A stretch of DNA of 64,000 nucleotides. Source: Dysgonomonas sp. HGC4 (lineage in GTDB: Bacteria > Bacteroidota > Bacteroidia > Bacteroidales > Dysgonomonadaceae). Positions 16,919-25,888 of the stretch are shown here, in pieces. Each line of letters starts with the position of its first letter. Positions within the stretch are counted from its first letter, which is position 1. The position numbers and the translations under genes were made by a program. Location: positions 52,675 through 116,674 of the forward strand of contig NZ_CVRU01000148.1 of NCBI RefSeq assembly GCF_001261715.1, given 5' to 3'. The notes beneath the pieces were generated by a model. It searched no databases and was not told where the DNA came from. It saw only the letters and a program-made list of their open reading frames with translations.

Positions 16919-17584
16919 TTATTTCGAATATATTTTAGGATAAACTTGTGCTGCAAGAATCAAATGTCCTAAGTCATTAGGATGCAGCATATCATCCGCG
17001 GGATAGCAATCTATTCTTCCGATCAATGGTGTATAGAAATCAATAATTTCATATCCCAACTCTTGTGCTACTTTTCTGATTTTAGGTAATATTTCGTCCG
17101 ATAATACCTTGGGCTGATGCTGCCACTTCTCACTCGGAATGATAGGCATAGGCAGGCAAAGATATATTTTGGGTTTAGATTCGAGATTAGCAAACTCCTT
17201 ACACAAATAAGTCAGATCCTTTTCAAAATTCTCGGCAAAAGCCTCACTGTTCCATACTCTTGGTTGCGAATCGTTTGTACCCAAAGCAATAGTCACAATA
17301 TTGGGTTGAAATTTCTTTGCTTCCAAAAACAGCTCACATTGGTCATATGGTTTATAGGAGTTACGGCAAGCAGTGGCTCCACTTACTCCAAAATTACGCA
17401 CGTCGTATTTATCACCCAACATCTGTCTCAACAAACCCACATAACCTTTATTCAATCGGTCGCTGGCTGCTGCCCCTTCGGTAATACTATTACCGATACA
17501 AGCTACACGAACCCGACCATCTTGGGCAATTGTTACAAACAGTATAAAAAAGAAAGCTAAAAAGATACAAACCAGTTTTTTCAT
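16919..17584 (-). CDS. SGNH/GDSL-family esterase, probable pectin/oligosaccharide deacetylase
   Basis: 221 aa from the ATG at 17584; an extension would use TTG. A signal peptide (MKKLVCIFLAFFFILFVTIA) is followed by SGNH blocks: GNSITEG with nucleophile S33, VSGATA for block II, GTND with N104 for block III, and DMLHPN with D198-x-x-H201 for block V. All catalytic residues are present. The first block resembles lysophospholipase L1/sialate-esterase-like SGNH proteins rather than CE12. In this PUL deacetylation of galacturonic acid or side-chain sugars is likely, but the substrate is inferred. Its start lies 5 nt after the stop of the upstream CBM9-like gene, so they are co-translated. Confidence 0.85.
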   Translation of the reverse strand: MKKLVCIFLAFFFILFVTIAQDGRVRVACIGNSITEGAAASDRLNKGYVGLLRQMLGDKYDVRNFGVSGATACRNSYKPYDQCELFLEAKKFQPNIVTIALGTNDSQPRVWNSEAFAENFEKDLTYLCKEFANLESKPKIYLCLPMPIIPSEKWQHQPKVLSDEILPKIRKVAQELGYEIIDFYTPLIGRIDCYPADDMLHPNDLGHLILAAQVYPKIYSK

Positions 17585-17589
17585 AATAA

Positions 17590-18420
17590 TCAATTCTTAT
17601 TGGTTTCTAAAGGCATTAACCTGAAAGTTCTCAATTCATCAGCATTTCCGTACATAGTATGATGGCGTGACAGATTCCAAAATCCATCTTTGGCTTTACC
17701 TTCGCTATTATCATAATCGATTACCGCCCAACAAAGACCTATCAATTTATTTTCATACAAGTCCGATCCTACCGAAAACTTGCTTCCCTTTGGCGAAGCA
17801 TAGTCGAATGGCGTTATATAAAATTCGAGGGTCAGCTTTCCGCTTTCACCCTCTTTGAAATCATATTTGTATGCATAATTGGAGTATGGTTTTTCTTTCA
17901 ACCATTTTTGCGGTCCCCAATACATACACCAATCGTCTTTCTTTGGAGGTGTATAAATATGATAATTCTGAGCGTGTCTTCCATGAAATAAATCCCATGC
18001 CTCTTCTTTTGTAATATCTTTGAAGGGATAGAATTTATCAATAAAAGGACCTCCCGAACGATCTCCATCTACCACTACCTCAAAGATATCAACATTTATA
18101 TCATCTCTGGTAAACGACCAATAGTTATCGTATACTTCATACAAAAAATATAATCGATTCTGTCCTGCCGACCAGCCTATTTTTACCTGAATGTCTAATG
18201 TAGATTTATCAGATTCTGAATATTTACCTTCGTCTTCTGTCATCTGGTCGATTCCTATCGAATAATCAGGCGGAACTATATTCCAGTCGTGAGTATCTCC
18301 ATCAATTATCGGAACTTTATCGGAAGGGAAACAGAATACCTTAAATACCATCGGCTCTGTTTGCCCTTGAACCCGACAAAACATGAAAACAAGTGCATAT
18401 CCTAAAAGTAACCATTTCAT
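17590..18420 (-). CDS. Exported CBM9-like (sugar-binding/cytochrome-type beta-sandwich) protein
   Basis: A 276-aa protein with a signal peptide (MKWLLLGYALVFMFCRVQGQ). The segment PIIDGDTHDWNIVPP followed by VKIGWSAGQNRLYFLYEVYDNYW is the typical opening of CBM9-like domains, and DIFEVVVDGDRSGG is the usual strand before the ligand face. The insertion HAQNYHIYTPPKKDDWCMYWG is rich in aromatic residues that could stack on sugars. No catalytic residues are recognised and no enzymatic role is claimed. Sandwiched between GH28 and the esterase in one operon (6 and 5 nt spacings), it is probably a periplasmic or surface glycan-binding helper. The orthologous function is unknown to me. Confidence 0.7.
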   Translation of the reverse strand: MKWLLLGYALVFMFCRVQGQTEPMVFKVFCFPSDKVPIIDGDTHDWNIVPPDYSIGIDQMTEDEGKYSESDKSTLDIQVKIGWSAGQNRLYFLYEVYDNYWSFTRDDINVDIFEVVVDGDRSGGPFIDKFYPFKDITKEEAWDLFHGRHAQNYHIYTPPKKDDWCMYWGPQKWLKEKPYSNYAYKYDFKEGESGKLTLEFYITPFDYASPKGSKFSVGSDLYENKLIGLCWAVIDYDNSEGKAKDGFWNLSRHHTMYGNADELRTFRLMPLETNKN

Positions 18421-18426
18421 AAATAG

Positions 18427-20565
18427 TTATTTTTCTTGAAATTCGTCTTTAAATAAATCCGGCAGCATAAAATGATTATAATCTGCTTTTTCGTTTTGTT
18501 TATAAATGCAGAAATATTCTTTCTGATTACTGATCAAAGGCAAAGAGGCTGCCAAAGCGGGCGAATCGGTTTTCTTTCCCGACTCGAAAAAGGCTTGTGG
18601 CGAGTTTTGCACATGGGCATCCGACAAACGTATTTCGGATGTTACAGGCATCACTGCATTCACAGTTTTCAACCTCATACTTTCACCATAATATAGGGTA
18701 AAAGCTGTTCGCTCGACACTGAAAACATTGTTTCGGCAATAAATCGGTTTTAACCGACCGTGCTCGTTTTCGGGCAATATTTTACCATAAGCACCTCCAT
18801 AAGACCAAAACAGATTTAAGTTTTGAGGAATATCCAGCGGATTTACTTCTATTATTACACCGTCTGATCGAGAGAGCGAGACAACTGTTATTACCAATTT
18901 CCCATTTCCTAGTAACGGGTCGGACAGGGTATAAATCAATGACCTTTTATCGGGCTGTTGTACTTTTATTTCGTTAAAATCGCTCAGCCATTTATCGGTT
19001 TGTGCACCTATAATCCCAAATTTCAGATTACCTCCCATTTCGGGAAAATAGAAAGCTGATTCGGGATGTTTATCCAATAGTATTTTAACATTATCGCTTT
19101 TTCCATTCAGTTGGTATGGAAAAGGATTATTGCCTATTGCATCTTTCGGATAATTAAGATTGTTGCTGTTAGTTATAGATACAGGCTTATCATCAGAAGT
19201 TCTGACGTTAATATTTTTCAATCCGATATTTTTCGCAAAAGAGATATTACCTAATGTTTCTACGTCTCCCTGCAAATTATCGAAATAAAAGTCCTGCATA
19301 TAGGCTTCTTTACTTCCTGAGACTTCCAATAATTTTCGAGAGTCCTTTATTTTAATATCAGAAACATACACATCTCTAAATGAGGGAATACCTTTCTTTG
19401 CATCTACCTTTTCCAACATCTTCACCCAATGATCGGGCAATGATTTATTATCGTACTCCTTAGGCAATGTCGAATAACTGTAAGCGGGATTCCAATTTAC
19501 ATTGGCTTCGAAAACCACATTTACATCTTCCAATTCTACATCTCTAATATAAATATGCTCGGTAGTCCCGCCTCTATTCATTGCCGATTTCAGACGGATA
19601 GCTACATTTGTACCTTTCGCTTTTAACCCCTCAGCCAGAATATAGCGGATACCTCCCGATGTTTCACTGCCACAGGTAAGTAACCCTCCTCCTGAGCGAG
19701 ACAGGCAATTGCGAATCACCACATATTCAGTCGGACGGTTCACCCGCAAACCATCGGCATCTCTACCCGATTTGAGGCAAAAATTGTCATCATTGCAATC
19801 TATGTCACAATTTTCGATCAGTATATAAGACGAGGAATCTACATCTACGCCATCCGTACTGGGTCCATGCCCTCCTATATTGTTTTGAACCACTACTCCA
19901 TCGACAGTACAATAGGAAGAATAAAGCAATTGAATAGTCCAAAATCCTGCTTGCTGAAAAGTAAGGTCTCGAACTGTCACATCTTCCGAATTGGAAATCA
20001 ACAAAGTACGGGGACGTTTACAATCATAGTCAACAATCCAACGCAACCCTTTGGCTTCATACTCTTTACGCATTTTCCAATACGCATCCCAAAACACTTT
20101 ACCTTGTGCATGTATGATGCCCGAACCGCTTAGCACTACATTTTTCTGATTCAGTACATTTATCAGAGCCGAAGGCCAACGCATCTCTATACCTGCCACA
20201 CGAGTATCTATTTCGGGGTAATCTTCTATATCGGTACTTCCTAAAAGTATGGTTCCCTTTGGTATCTCAAAATTCACCCCCTCTTTCAGATACAAAGAAC
20301 CTGACAGGTATTTACCTTTTTCGAAGGTAACAATTCCACCTCCTGATGAAGCACACACATCTATCGCTTTCTGAATGGCTTTTGTATTTAAAGTCGTACC
20401 ATCTGCTTTTGCTCCATAATCCGACACTTTGAAAATCTTCGTATTTTTGAGGTACTGTCTGGCTCCTACTTTTTTTGTCCACAACATATCAGGCTCTACA
20501 GTAAATGCCCCTACGGTAGGTATCATCAGATAAGCAATAAACAGAAGACTGATAATTTTCTTCAT
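18427..20565 (-). CDS. GH28 glycoside hydrolase with an extra C-terminal domain
   Basis: A 712-aa exported enzyme (signal peptide 1-20). The GH28 beta-helix spans about 44-470: FKVSDYGAKADG, STDGVDVD (D238), NDDNFCLKSG (D259, D260) and RLK (324-326). The usual GHG/GH histidine motif is replaced by SRSGGGLLTCGSE (290-301). Residues about 490-712 form a separate, mostly beta region (KFGIIGAQTDKW, NLFWSYGGAYGKILP) not found in ordinary GH28 enzymes. It may belong to the DUF4450-type domains of Bacteroidetes PUL proteins, which I cannot confirm. The wide active-site insertions suggest an exo-acting or rhamnogalacturonan-specific enzyme. It follows GH105 by 5 nt. Confidence 0.85.
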   Translation of the reverse strand: MKKIISLLFIAYLMIPTVGAFTVEPDMLWTKKVGARQYLKNTKIFKVSDYGAKADGTTLNTKAIQKAIDVCASSGGGIVTFEKGKYLSGSLYLKEGVNFEIPKGTILLGSTDIEDYPEIDTRVAGIEMRWPSALINVLNQKNVVLSGSGIIHAQGKVFWDAYWKMRKEYEAKGLRWIVDYDCKRPRTLLISNSEDVTVRDLTFQQAGFWTIQLLYSSYCTVDGVVVQNNIGGHGPSTDGVDVDSSSYILIENCDIDCNDDNFCLKSGRDADGLRVNRPTEYVVIRNCLSRSGGGLLTCGSETSGGIRYILAEGLKAKGTNVAIRLKSAMNRGGTTEHIYIRDVELEDVNVVFEANVNWNPAYSYSTLPKEYDNKSLPDHWVKMLEKVDAKKGIPSFRDVYVSDIKIKDSRKLLEVSGSKEAYMQDFYFDNLQGDVETLGNISFAKNIGLKNINVRTSDDKPVSITNSNNLNYPKDAIGNNPFPYQLNGKSDNVKILLDKHPESAFYFPEMGGNLKFGIIGAQTDKWLSDFNEIKVQQPDKRSLIYTLSDPLLGNGKLVITVVSLSRSDGVIIEVNPLDIPQNLNLFWSYGGAYGKILPENEHGRLKPIYCRNNVFSVERTAFTLYYGESMRLKTVNAVMPVTSEIRLSDAHVQNSPQAFFESGKKTDSPALAASLPLISNQKEYFCIYKQNEKADYNHFMLPDLFKDEFQEK

Positions 20566-20570
20566 ATCTA

Positions 20571-21812
20571 TTATTTCTTGTTTCTCTTATTCAGCTTCAG
20601 TATTTCAACTCCTGCATCAATAATCAAACCTAAACCGTGCTTCTCGTTTTCGCCTACGGGACGGGTATAATAGAAGGGCAGATCATCGGTAATACCTGTA
20701 CCCACACACACATTTTTGAAGTATCCGTTTTCGGTTATCTGGTCTTTCTTCAGTGCATTCCAACCCAATTGAGCTATTCTGAGGTACGTATCATCCAACC
20801 AGCCTTCGTTGATCGCTTTGGCAATTCCATATACATACATGGCTGTAACCGAAGACTCGTCATACGATTCGGGTTTATCCAATAACTGATTCCACATTCC
20901 GTTTTCGTTCTGATAACGGGATGCTCCTACGATTTGCTTTTCGAGTAAATCGATTAACTGTTTTCTGCCTTTGTAATTTTTGGGTAACACATCCAATAAG
21001 CGAACCAATGAAACGGTAATCCAACCATTGGCACGTCCCCAAAATGCAACTCCGTTACGATTGAGATCGGTATAATAACAATGATAGAACAGTTGTTTTT
21101 CGGGATTCCACAAATAACCCGAAATATTCAGAATCTGACGGGTTGCCTCATCAAAATATTTCGTTTCGCCTGTTTGCTTTCCCATTTGAGCCAGAAAAGA
21201 AACGCTCATATAAACATCGTCAGCCCAAACCGTCATCTCACGGGGAAAGGTGCGACACAATGTGCCATCATCTAAACGGGTCTGATCTTGCATGATATGC
21301 TTTGCTGCTGCTTCGAAATATTCTTTGTACTGCTTTTTAGAATCGTAGTTATAGACTTCGATAACGGCAGCTCCCATTGCTCCGCAATCGTCCAATTCTT
21401 TCATATTCCAGAGCTGACCGAAAGGCCAATGCCAATGCTTGCGATCGTTACGAAATGTATTCTTAAAATATTCATAATTAGCGAATCCGAATGCGACATG
21501 ATTTTTTACATAGTTGATATACTTGGGGTCATTGAGATACTCGCCCAGATTTATCATACTCATATCCAGCACTCCATTGGAATAATGCCACTCGGAAAGC
21601 GGACTTTTAAACTTCACATCTTCGCCTTTAGGTATGTCTTTGGTGCTGTTATATGTTTTGCCTGTTTTCGCCCCGACAAACTGAGTTACAGGTTCTTTTA
21701 ATATATTATCGGCTACCGCCCTTATGCATTCTTCATCGGTACGTTGTTGAGAAAATACCGTTACAAACGTTAACGAAAGAATCCCACATACAGTTAATAG
21801 TCGTCTTTTCAT
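20571..21812 (-). CDS. GH105 unsaturated rhamnogalacturonyl hydrolase
   Basis: A 413-aa (alpha/alpha)6-barrel enzyme with a signal peptide (cleaved near SQQ). It hydrates and releases the unsaturated galacturonic acid that pectate/rhamnogalacturonan lyases leave at the non-reducing end. Family landmarks are WNMKELDDCGAMGAAVIEVY with its aspartate pair, VWADDVYMSVSFLAQMGKQTG (D198/D199), FWGRANGWITVSLVRLLDVLP and VGTGITDDLPFYYTRP. All match YteR/YesR-type enzymes. Its partner lyase is the PL11 gene upstream. Palindromic repeat copy 4 lies 18 nt ahead of its ATG. Confidence 0.92.
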   Translation of the reverse strand: MKRRLLTVCGILSLTFVTVFSQQRTDEECIRAVADNILKEPVTQFVGAKTGKTYNSTKDIPKGEDVKFKSPLSEWHYSNGVLDMSMINLGEYLNDPKYINYVKNHVAFGFANYEYFKNTFRNDRKHWHWPFGQLWNMKELDDCGAMGAAVIEVYNYDSKKQYKEYFEAAAKHIMQDQTRLDDGTLCRTFPREMTVWADDVYMSVSFLAQMGKQTGETKYFDEATRQILNISGYLWNPEKQLFYHCYYTDLNRNGVAFWGRANGWITVSLVRLLDVLPKNYKGRKQLIDLLEKQIVGASRYQNENGMWNQLLDKPESYDESSVTAMYVYGIAKAINEGWLDDTYLRIAQLGWNALKKDQITENGYFKNVCVGTGITDDLPFYYTRPVGENEKHGLGLIIDAGVEILKLNKRNKK

Positions 21813-21828
21813 ATAGATATTATAAATT

Positions 21829-21860
21829 TAAGGTCACAGACCTGTTTATTAAATTCAATA
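21829..21860 (-). repeat. Dispersed palindromic repeat, copy 4
   Basis: Core AGGTC-ACA-GACCT at 21831-21843 with the AT-rich flank CTGTTTATT, 18 nt ahead of the GH105 start codon. Confidence 0.65.
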
Positions 21861-21966
21861 AAGGGTTATAGTCGCATTTTTGATGAAACACAAAGCCGAT
21901 ATGATTTTGTATGTAATCTTCGAACCGAAAAAATCTTTGCGACTTTGCGTTTAAAATTCTGTAACC

Positions 21967-23232
21967 TTAATTTCCATCGGGTTTAACTGTCGAATAAAAA
22001 GGTGTCAATGGAATATAAAATGTCTCGAAAACATCAGGATAAGCCGGATCATAATCCCGATATTCCTTTTTAATATATTTCTCAATGAGCAGATTCGATT
22101 CAATTATACCCTTGATTATGCAACGTGCAATCTCGTACCCTCCATAGGGATTGAAGTGTGTATTGTCTTCCAAAGCTTTTTCCTGATCGGGAAATGTTCC
22201 GGCTGCATAATGTACAAATGCTTTCTTAGAGCCTTCTACTCCCCATGCTTCATAAAGCGTTTTGCTCATATTATTGAGATCGATCAGAGGAACATTTTCT
22301 TCTTTTGCCAATAGGCGGACTGCATTGGGATATTCGCCATGTGTATTGATTACTTTTCCGTTTTCGTCGAAACTACGGCGGTGCATGGATGTTACCAGTA
22401 CAGGAATTGCTCCTTTTGCACGAGCCTCATCGACCAGATATTTCAAGTCACTCGTGTAGCTCGTATAAGGACCTTTACCCTCTCCTTTTTGTTTTTGATC
22501 GTTATGCCCAAACTCTATAAAGAGATAGTCTCCTTTTTTGATCTTGGTCAGCAGTTTTTCAAAACGTTTAGACGAAACAAATGTATTTGCCGCCTCACCC
22601 GATTCGGCATAATTAGCAATAGCCACCTTCGAACTGAAGAAAAGCGGAAAAGCTTGTCCCCATCCGCACCAGGGCTCGTTGGCTTCGTCAACAACGGTTG
22701 AGTTTCCTGCCAAAAACAGTGTTACCAGATTATCAGCCGATTTAATTTCGATACTTTGTACTGATGGATTGTCGCCATTAAATTCGAGTGTCAGTTTATT
22801 ATCCCAAATAAGTTTCCCTATTTCACGGGGTTTTATTTTGACTGATTCGTTTTCTGAAATCTTAGTATTACGGATGTTTACAACAAATTCATGTGTTACA
22901 AATTCACCTTTTTCGGTTGGGATATTTTTAAGCATTAATCGGCGAGACTCAGCTTTTACGGTTGTATTACCGGGTGAATCTTTACTCCCCAATACGACTT
23001 TTACCAAATAGTTGCCTTCGGGAACATCTACAGAAAAGAAGAACGGTTTTCCATCTTTAGGGAGTGTACCTAAATCGTAGCCATAACTGCCTTCGATATA
23101 TATTTTATGAGGAGCAACGGAAGTAAAACCTTTCGTTTTTTTCCCTTCTGCCAAATAAAATTTGTAATCTATTGCCATAGCAGGGCTTAAGAGTCCAAAT
23201 ACTCCCAGAAATATTATAAGTACTGATTTCAT
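21967..23232 (-). CDS. CE12 rhamnogalacturonan acetylesterase with N-terminal beta-sandwich domain
   Basis: 421 aa with a signal peptide to about A20. Residues 20-165 form a beta-rich, galactose-binding-like domain (FSVDVPEGNYLVKVVLGSKDS) common ahead of CE12 enzymes. The SGNH catalytic domain covers 168-410: GNSTV with nucleophile S178, SGEAANTF, GHND (242-245), and the D356-N-T-H359 dyad. Block I reads GNS rather than the usual GDS; the serine itself is retained. The family removes acetyl groups from galacturonic acid of RG-I, making it accessible to lyase. It lies 6 nt downstream of rhaM. Confidence 0.88.
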   Translation of the reverse strand: MKSVLIIFLGVFGLLSPAMAIDYKFYLAEGKKTKGFTSVAPHKIYIEGSYGYDLGTLPKDGKPFFFSVDVPEGNYLVKVVLGSKDSPGNTTVKAESRRLMLKNIPTEKGEFVTHEFVVNIRNTKISENESVKIKPREIGKLIWDNKLTLEFNGDNPSVQSIEIKSADNLVTLFLAGNSTVVDEANEPWCGWGQAFPLFFSSKVAIANYAESGEAANTFVSSKRFEKLLTKIKKGDYLFIEFGHNDQKQKGEGKGPYTSYTSDLKYLVDEARAKGAIPVLVTSMHRRSFDENGKVINTHGEYPNAVRLLAKEENVPLIDLNNMSKTLYEAWGVEGSKKAFVHYAAGTFPDQEKALEDNTHFNPYGGYEIARCIIKGIIESNLLIEKYIKKEYRDYDPAYPDVFETFYIPLTPFYSTVKPDGN

Positions 23233-23238
23233 TCTTCC

Positions 23239-23550
23239 TCATTTTAAATAAAAGACCTCTTTCAATGATTTCGATACAGGCGAATTATCGGGATTGGTTT
23301 CCATTATATCAGCCATATATGCCCACCATTTACGAACAACCGGATTCTCTCCCAACGATTGGGAAGAGCCTGCCTCCAATTTTTGAGAGGCATACAGAAC
23401 ATTGGTTTCTTCATCCCAATAAATACTATAATCGCTGATACCTGCTTCTTTCAGAAGAGATTTCAATTCATCCCATATTTCGTTGTGACGTTTTTCGTAT
23501 TCAGCCTCTTTTCCGGGCTTTAAGTACATTATAAATGCTTCTCTTTTCAT
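23239..23550 (-). CDS. rhaM: L-rhamnose mutarotase
   Basis: 103 aa from the ATG at 23550 (a GTG two codons upstream is also in frame). It aligns by eye with RhaM along its whole length: MKREAFIMYLKPG, Y18 and H22 in EYEKRHNEIW, YSIYWDEETNVLYA, the W75-W76 pair, and the C-terminal NPDNSPVSKSLKEVFYL block. The enzyme interconverts alpha- and beta-L-rhamnose so that isomerase receives its preferred anomer. It has no signal peptide and so acts in the cytoplasm. Sitting between two pectin-degrading genes, it is direct evidence that the PUL releases rhamnose. The rest of a rhamnose catabolic pathway is not in this window. Confidence 0.92.
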   Translation of the reverse strand: MKREAFIMYLKPGKEAEYEKRHNEIWDELKSLLKEAGISDYSIYWDEETNVLYASQKLEAGSSQSLGENPVVRKWWAYMADIMETNPDNSPVSKSLKEVFYLK

Positions 23551-23571
23551 AGCCACTGTTTTATAAGATTG

Positions 23572-25722
23572 TTATTTTCTAATAATATATTTTTGCAGTC
23601 CGAAATCGGGTAAAGCCACCAGTCCTTCAATTACAGATTGCCCGTTCATCAAAGCACCATCCCGAGTAGTGTGTACATTATCTTTATAAAGTTCCTTTAC
23701 TTTTGCCTGACCTAAGGCTTCACATTTTTGTGCTGTAAGATTATTCAAATCAATAAAAGGAACATTTTCTTGTGCTGCAACCTCCTTTGCCCATTTAATG
23801 TATGTATCGGTCATACGATTCATTTTACCATCTGTCCAAAAATTTGCAGGCGTGGGCGATAGCACCACAGGATAAGCTCCTTTGGCTTTTGCCTGACGAA
23901 TATAAATACGCAGGTAATGACCGAATGTATAGACGGTTTCGGGTCCTCCGTTACGTTCCATTATTACGGTTTCCGATTCATTGCCAATACCTTTGAGTGA
24001 TGCTCTGGCACGACCTGTATTTAACGAACCTCCATCGTTATGCCCGAATTGTATAAACAGATAATCTCCTGCCTGAATTCCGGGCAATACTTTATCCCAT
24101 AAGTTTTCGGTGAAAAACGTACGGCTGCTTCTGCCTCCCAATGCGTGATTTTCGACAGACACTCGTGTGCTATCAAAAAACTGTTCGAAAAAGCTACCCC
24201 ACCCCCATTGATCGTTATCGCCGTTTCCTTTTCCATTCTTAACCGTAGAATCTCCAATCAAGAACAGAACCGGGGCTATAGTATTTTTACGTGAACTTCC
24301 CGAGACTATTTCCTGAGGACGGGATGGATCACTTACACCGAAAATAGGAGCAGTGGTATTTTGGTTTTGTGAGTAATATTGGACTGCACTGTCATTCATC
24401 TTCGGATAGAAATTATTCAGCAGGTTTATAATTTCAGCACCTGCCAATAATACAGGTCCGTAACCATGTGCAGCATATACATTTACAGGACGATGGTAGT
24501 AAAACGCAGGATCGAAAGCCATACCCGTACCTACACATGTACCTTCGACCTGACCATCTTTATTTATTTGAGTAGATACGGCATGCCAAGCCAGATGAGC
24601 TACAGGGGCATAAGCGATGGCATCAACCCATCCCTTATTTACGGCTCTAGCAATGCAATACGCATAAATAGCCGTTGCCGAGGTTTCGAGGTACGAGTCG
24701 TTTTTATCTAACAGTTGATGCCAGAAGCCGTCTCCAGATTGATAGGATGCCAAACCTTTTATATGCTCTTTCAGTTGAGCCAATACTTTCGATCGTTCGG
24801 GGTGATTAGCGGGCAAAACATCCAATACTTCAACCATCGTGAGTAGTGCCCATCCGTTTGCCCTTCCCCAATAGAAGGCAGGGTGCTCTTCGGACGATTC
24901 TACCCAACCGTGCATATACAGACCTTTTTCTTTGACAAACATCCGTTTCGAAAATTGAAGTATCTGCCTTACCGCTTCATTATAATACTTGCTTTCGCCC
25001 GTCAGCTTTCCCATTTGAGCGAGAGCCGGAACACTCATATACAAATCGTCGAGCCAAAGAGTATTCATTTGAGGACGCTTGCGGGCAAACGTGCCATCAT
25101 AAAGACGATATTCGTTATACGTTATATAGTTGATATAATTGTCGATAAGCGAGCGAAGCTCGTATGGAGGTTCGGTTTGCTGTAACTTTATCATAGATGC
25201 ACACATGGCTCCCGCATCGTCTAGGGCATGGGGGGTAAGCATTTGTTTCATCTGTGGATCAATCACGCCATAGTCATCCATCAGCTTTTTGAAATGGGGT
25301 GCAACGTCCGATAAAAATTTAAAACGATCGTTCACGTAATCAAAATAACGCTTATCACTCGTAGTTTTTGCGACATCTAACATGCCCGAATAAGTTACTC
25401 CCCACTCGTAACTTGCCAAACGAAAAGCTCCTTTTTCTAATTCGGAATTGCTATCCATCTGACTGTAATCGGTAATTACCTTTTTTGTTTTCTTATCGAT
25501 CACATTGGTCGGAGTCGATTGCTCTAAATAATACAAAACCTTGTCTAACGATTTTTTCACTTCTTCTTTCGAAATCATCCCGTAAGGCGTTTTATAATCG
25601 GGAGCCAAAAGATGCAGAGGTGTAGTAGAATCGTTTATTTTGTCCTCCTTTTTTTGAGCTGAAAGAATTTCGCCAAAAAAAAGGAAAATCAAAATTGAGA
25701 ATATCTTCAATGTGTATTTCAT
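23572..25722 (-). CDS. Bifunctional GH105 unsaturated rhamnogalacturonyl hydrolase - CE12 acetylesterase fusion
   Basis: A 716-aa protein with a signal peptide (about 1-22). The GH105 module spans about 45-445: DAGAMCASMIKL, LWLDDLYMSVPALAQMGKLTG, YWGRANGWALLTMVEVLDVLP and VGTGMAFDPAFYYHRP. After a short linker (VSDPSRPQEIVSGSSRK) the CE12 module spans about 480-716: IGDSTV with S492, LGGRSSRTF, QFGHNDGG and DNVHTTRDGA. Both sets of catalytic motifs look intact. One polypeptide can therefore both deacetylate and remove the lyase-generated unsaturated uronic acid. A second free-standing copy of each activity sits next door. Palindromic repeat copy 5 is 15 nt upstream of its ATG. Confidence 0.92.
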   Translation of the reverse strand: MKYTLKIFSILIFLFFGEILSAQKKEDKINDSTTPLHLLAPDYKTPYGMISKEEVKKSLDKVLYYLEQSTPTNVIDKKTKKVITDYSQMDSNSELEKGAFRLASYEWGVTYSGMLDVAKTTSDKRYFDYVNDRFKFLSDVAPHFKKLMDDYGVIDPQMKQMLTPHALDDAGAMCASMIKLQQTEPPYELRSLIDNYINYITYNEYRLYDGTFARKRPQMNTLWLDDLYMSVPALAQMGKLTGESKYYNEAVRQILQFSKRMFVKEKGLYMHGWVESSEEHPAFYWGRANGWALLTMVEVLDVLPANHPERSKVLAQLKEHIKGLASYQSGDGFWHQLLDKNDSYLETSATAIYAYCIARAVNKGWVDAIAYAPVAHLAWHAVSTQINKDGQVEGTCVGTGMAFDPAFYYHRPVNVYAAHGYGPVLLAGAEIINLLNNFYPKMNDSAVQYYSQNQNTTAPIFGVSDPSRPQEIVSGSSRKNTIAPVLFLIGDSTVKNGKGNGDNDQWGWGSFFEQFFDSTRVSVENHALGGRSSRTFFTENLWDKVLPGIQAGDYLFIQFGHNDGGSLNTGRARASLKGIGNESETVIMERNGGPETVYTFGHYLRIYIRQAKAKGAYPVVLSPTPANFWTDGKMNRMTDTYIKWAKEVAAQENVPFIDLNNLTAQKCEALGQAKVKELYKDNVHTTRDGALMNGQSVIEGLVALPDFGLQKYIIRK

Positions 25723-25737
25723 CGTCTTATTATTTTT

Positions 25738-25760
25738 AGGTAGCAGACCTGTTTATTGCT
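25738..25760 (-). repeat. Dispersed palindromic repeat, copy 5
   Basis: Core AGGTAGCAGACCT at 25738-25750 followed by GTTTATTGCT, 15 nt ahead of the GH105-CE12 start codon in the PL11 gap. Confidence 0.65.
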
Positions 25761-25888
25761 CCGGCAATTAGAATAGCTACGTGCTGTTATAATTATAAAA
25801 TGCAACAATAAATGCTTTATGTTACTCATTACAAAATAAGGCTTTTGAGACTTTCCAAAACATGGAAAATTATTCAATTACATAGAAT

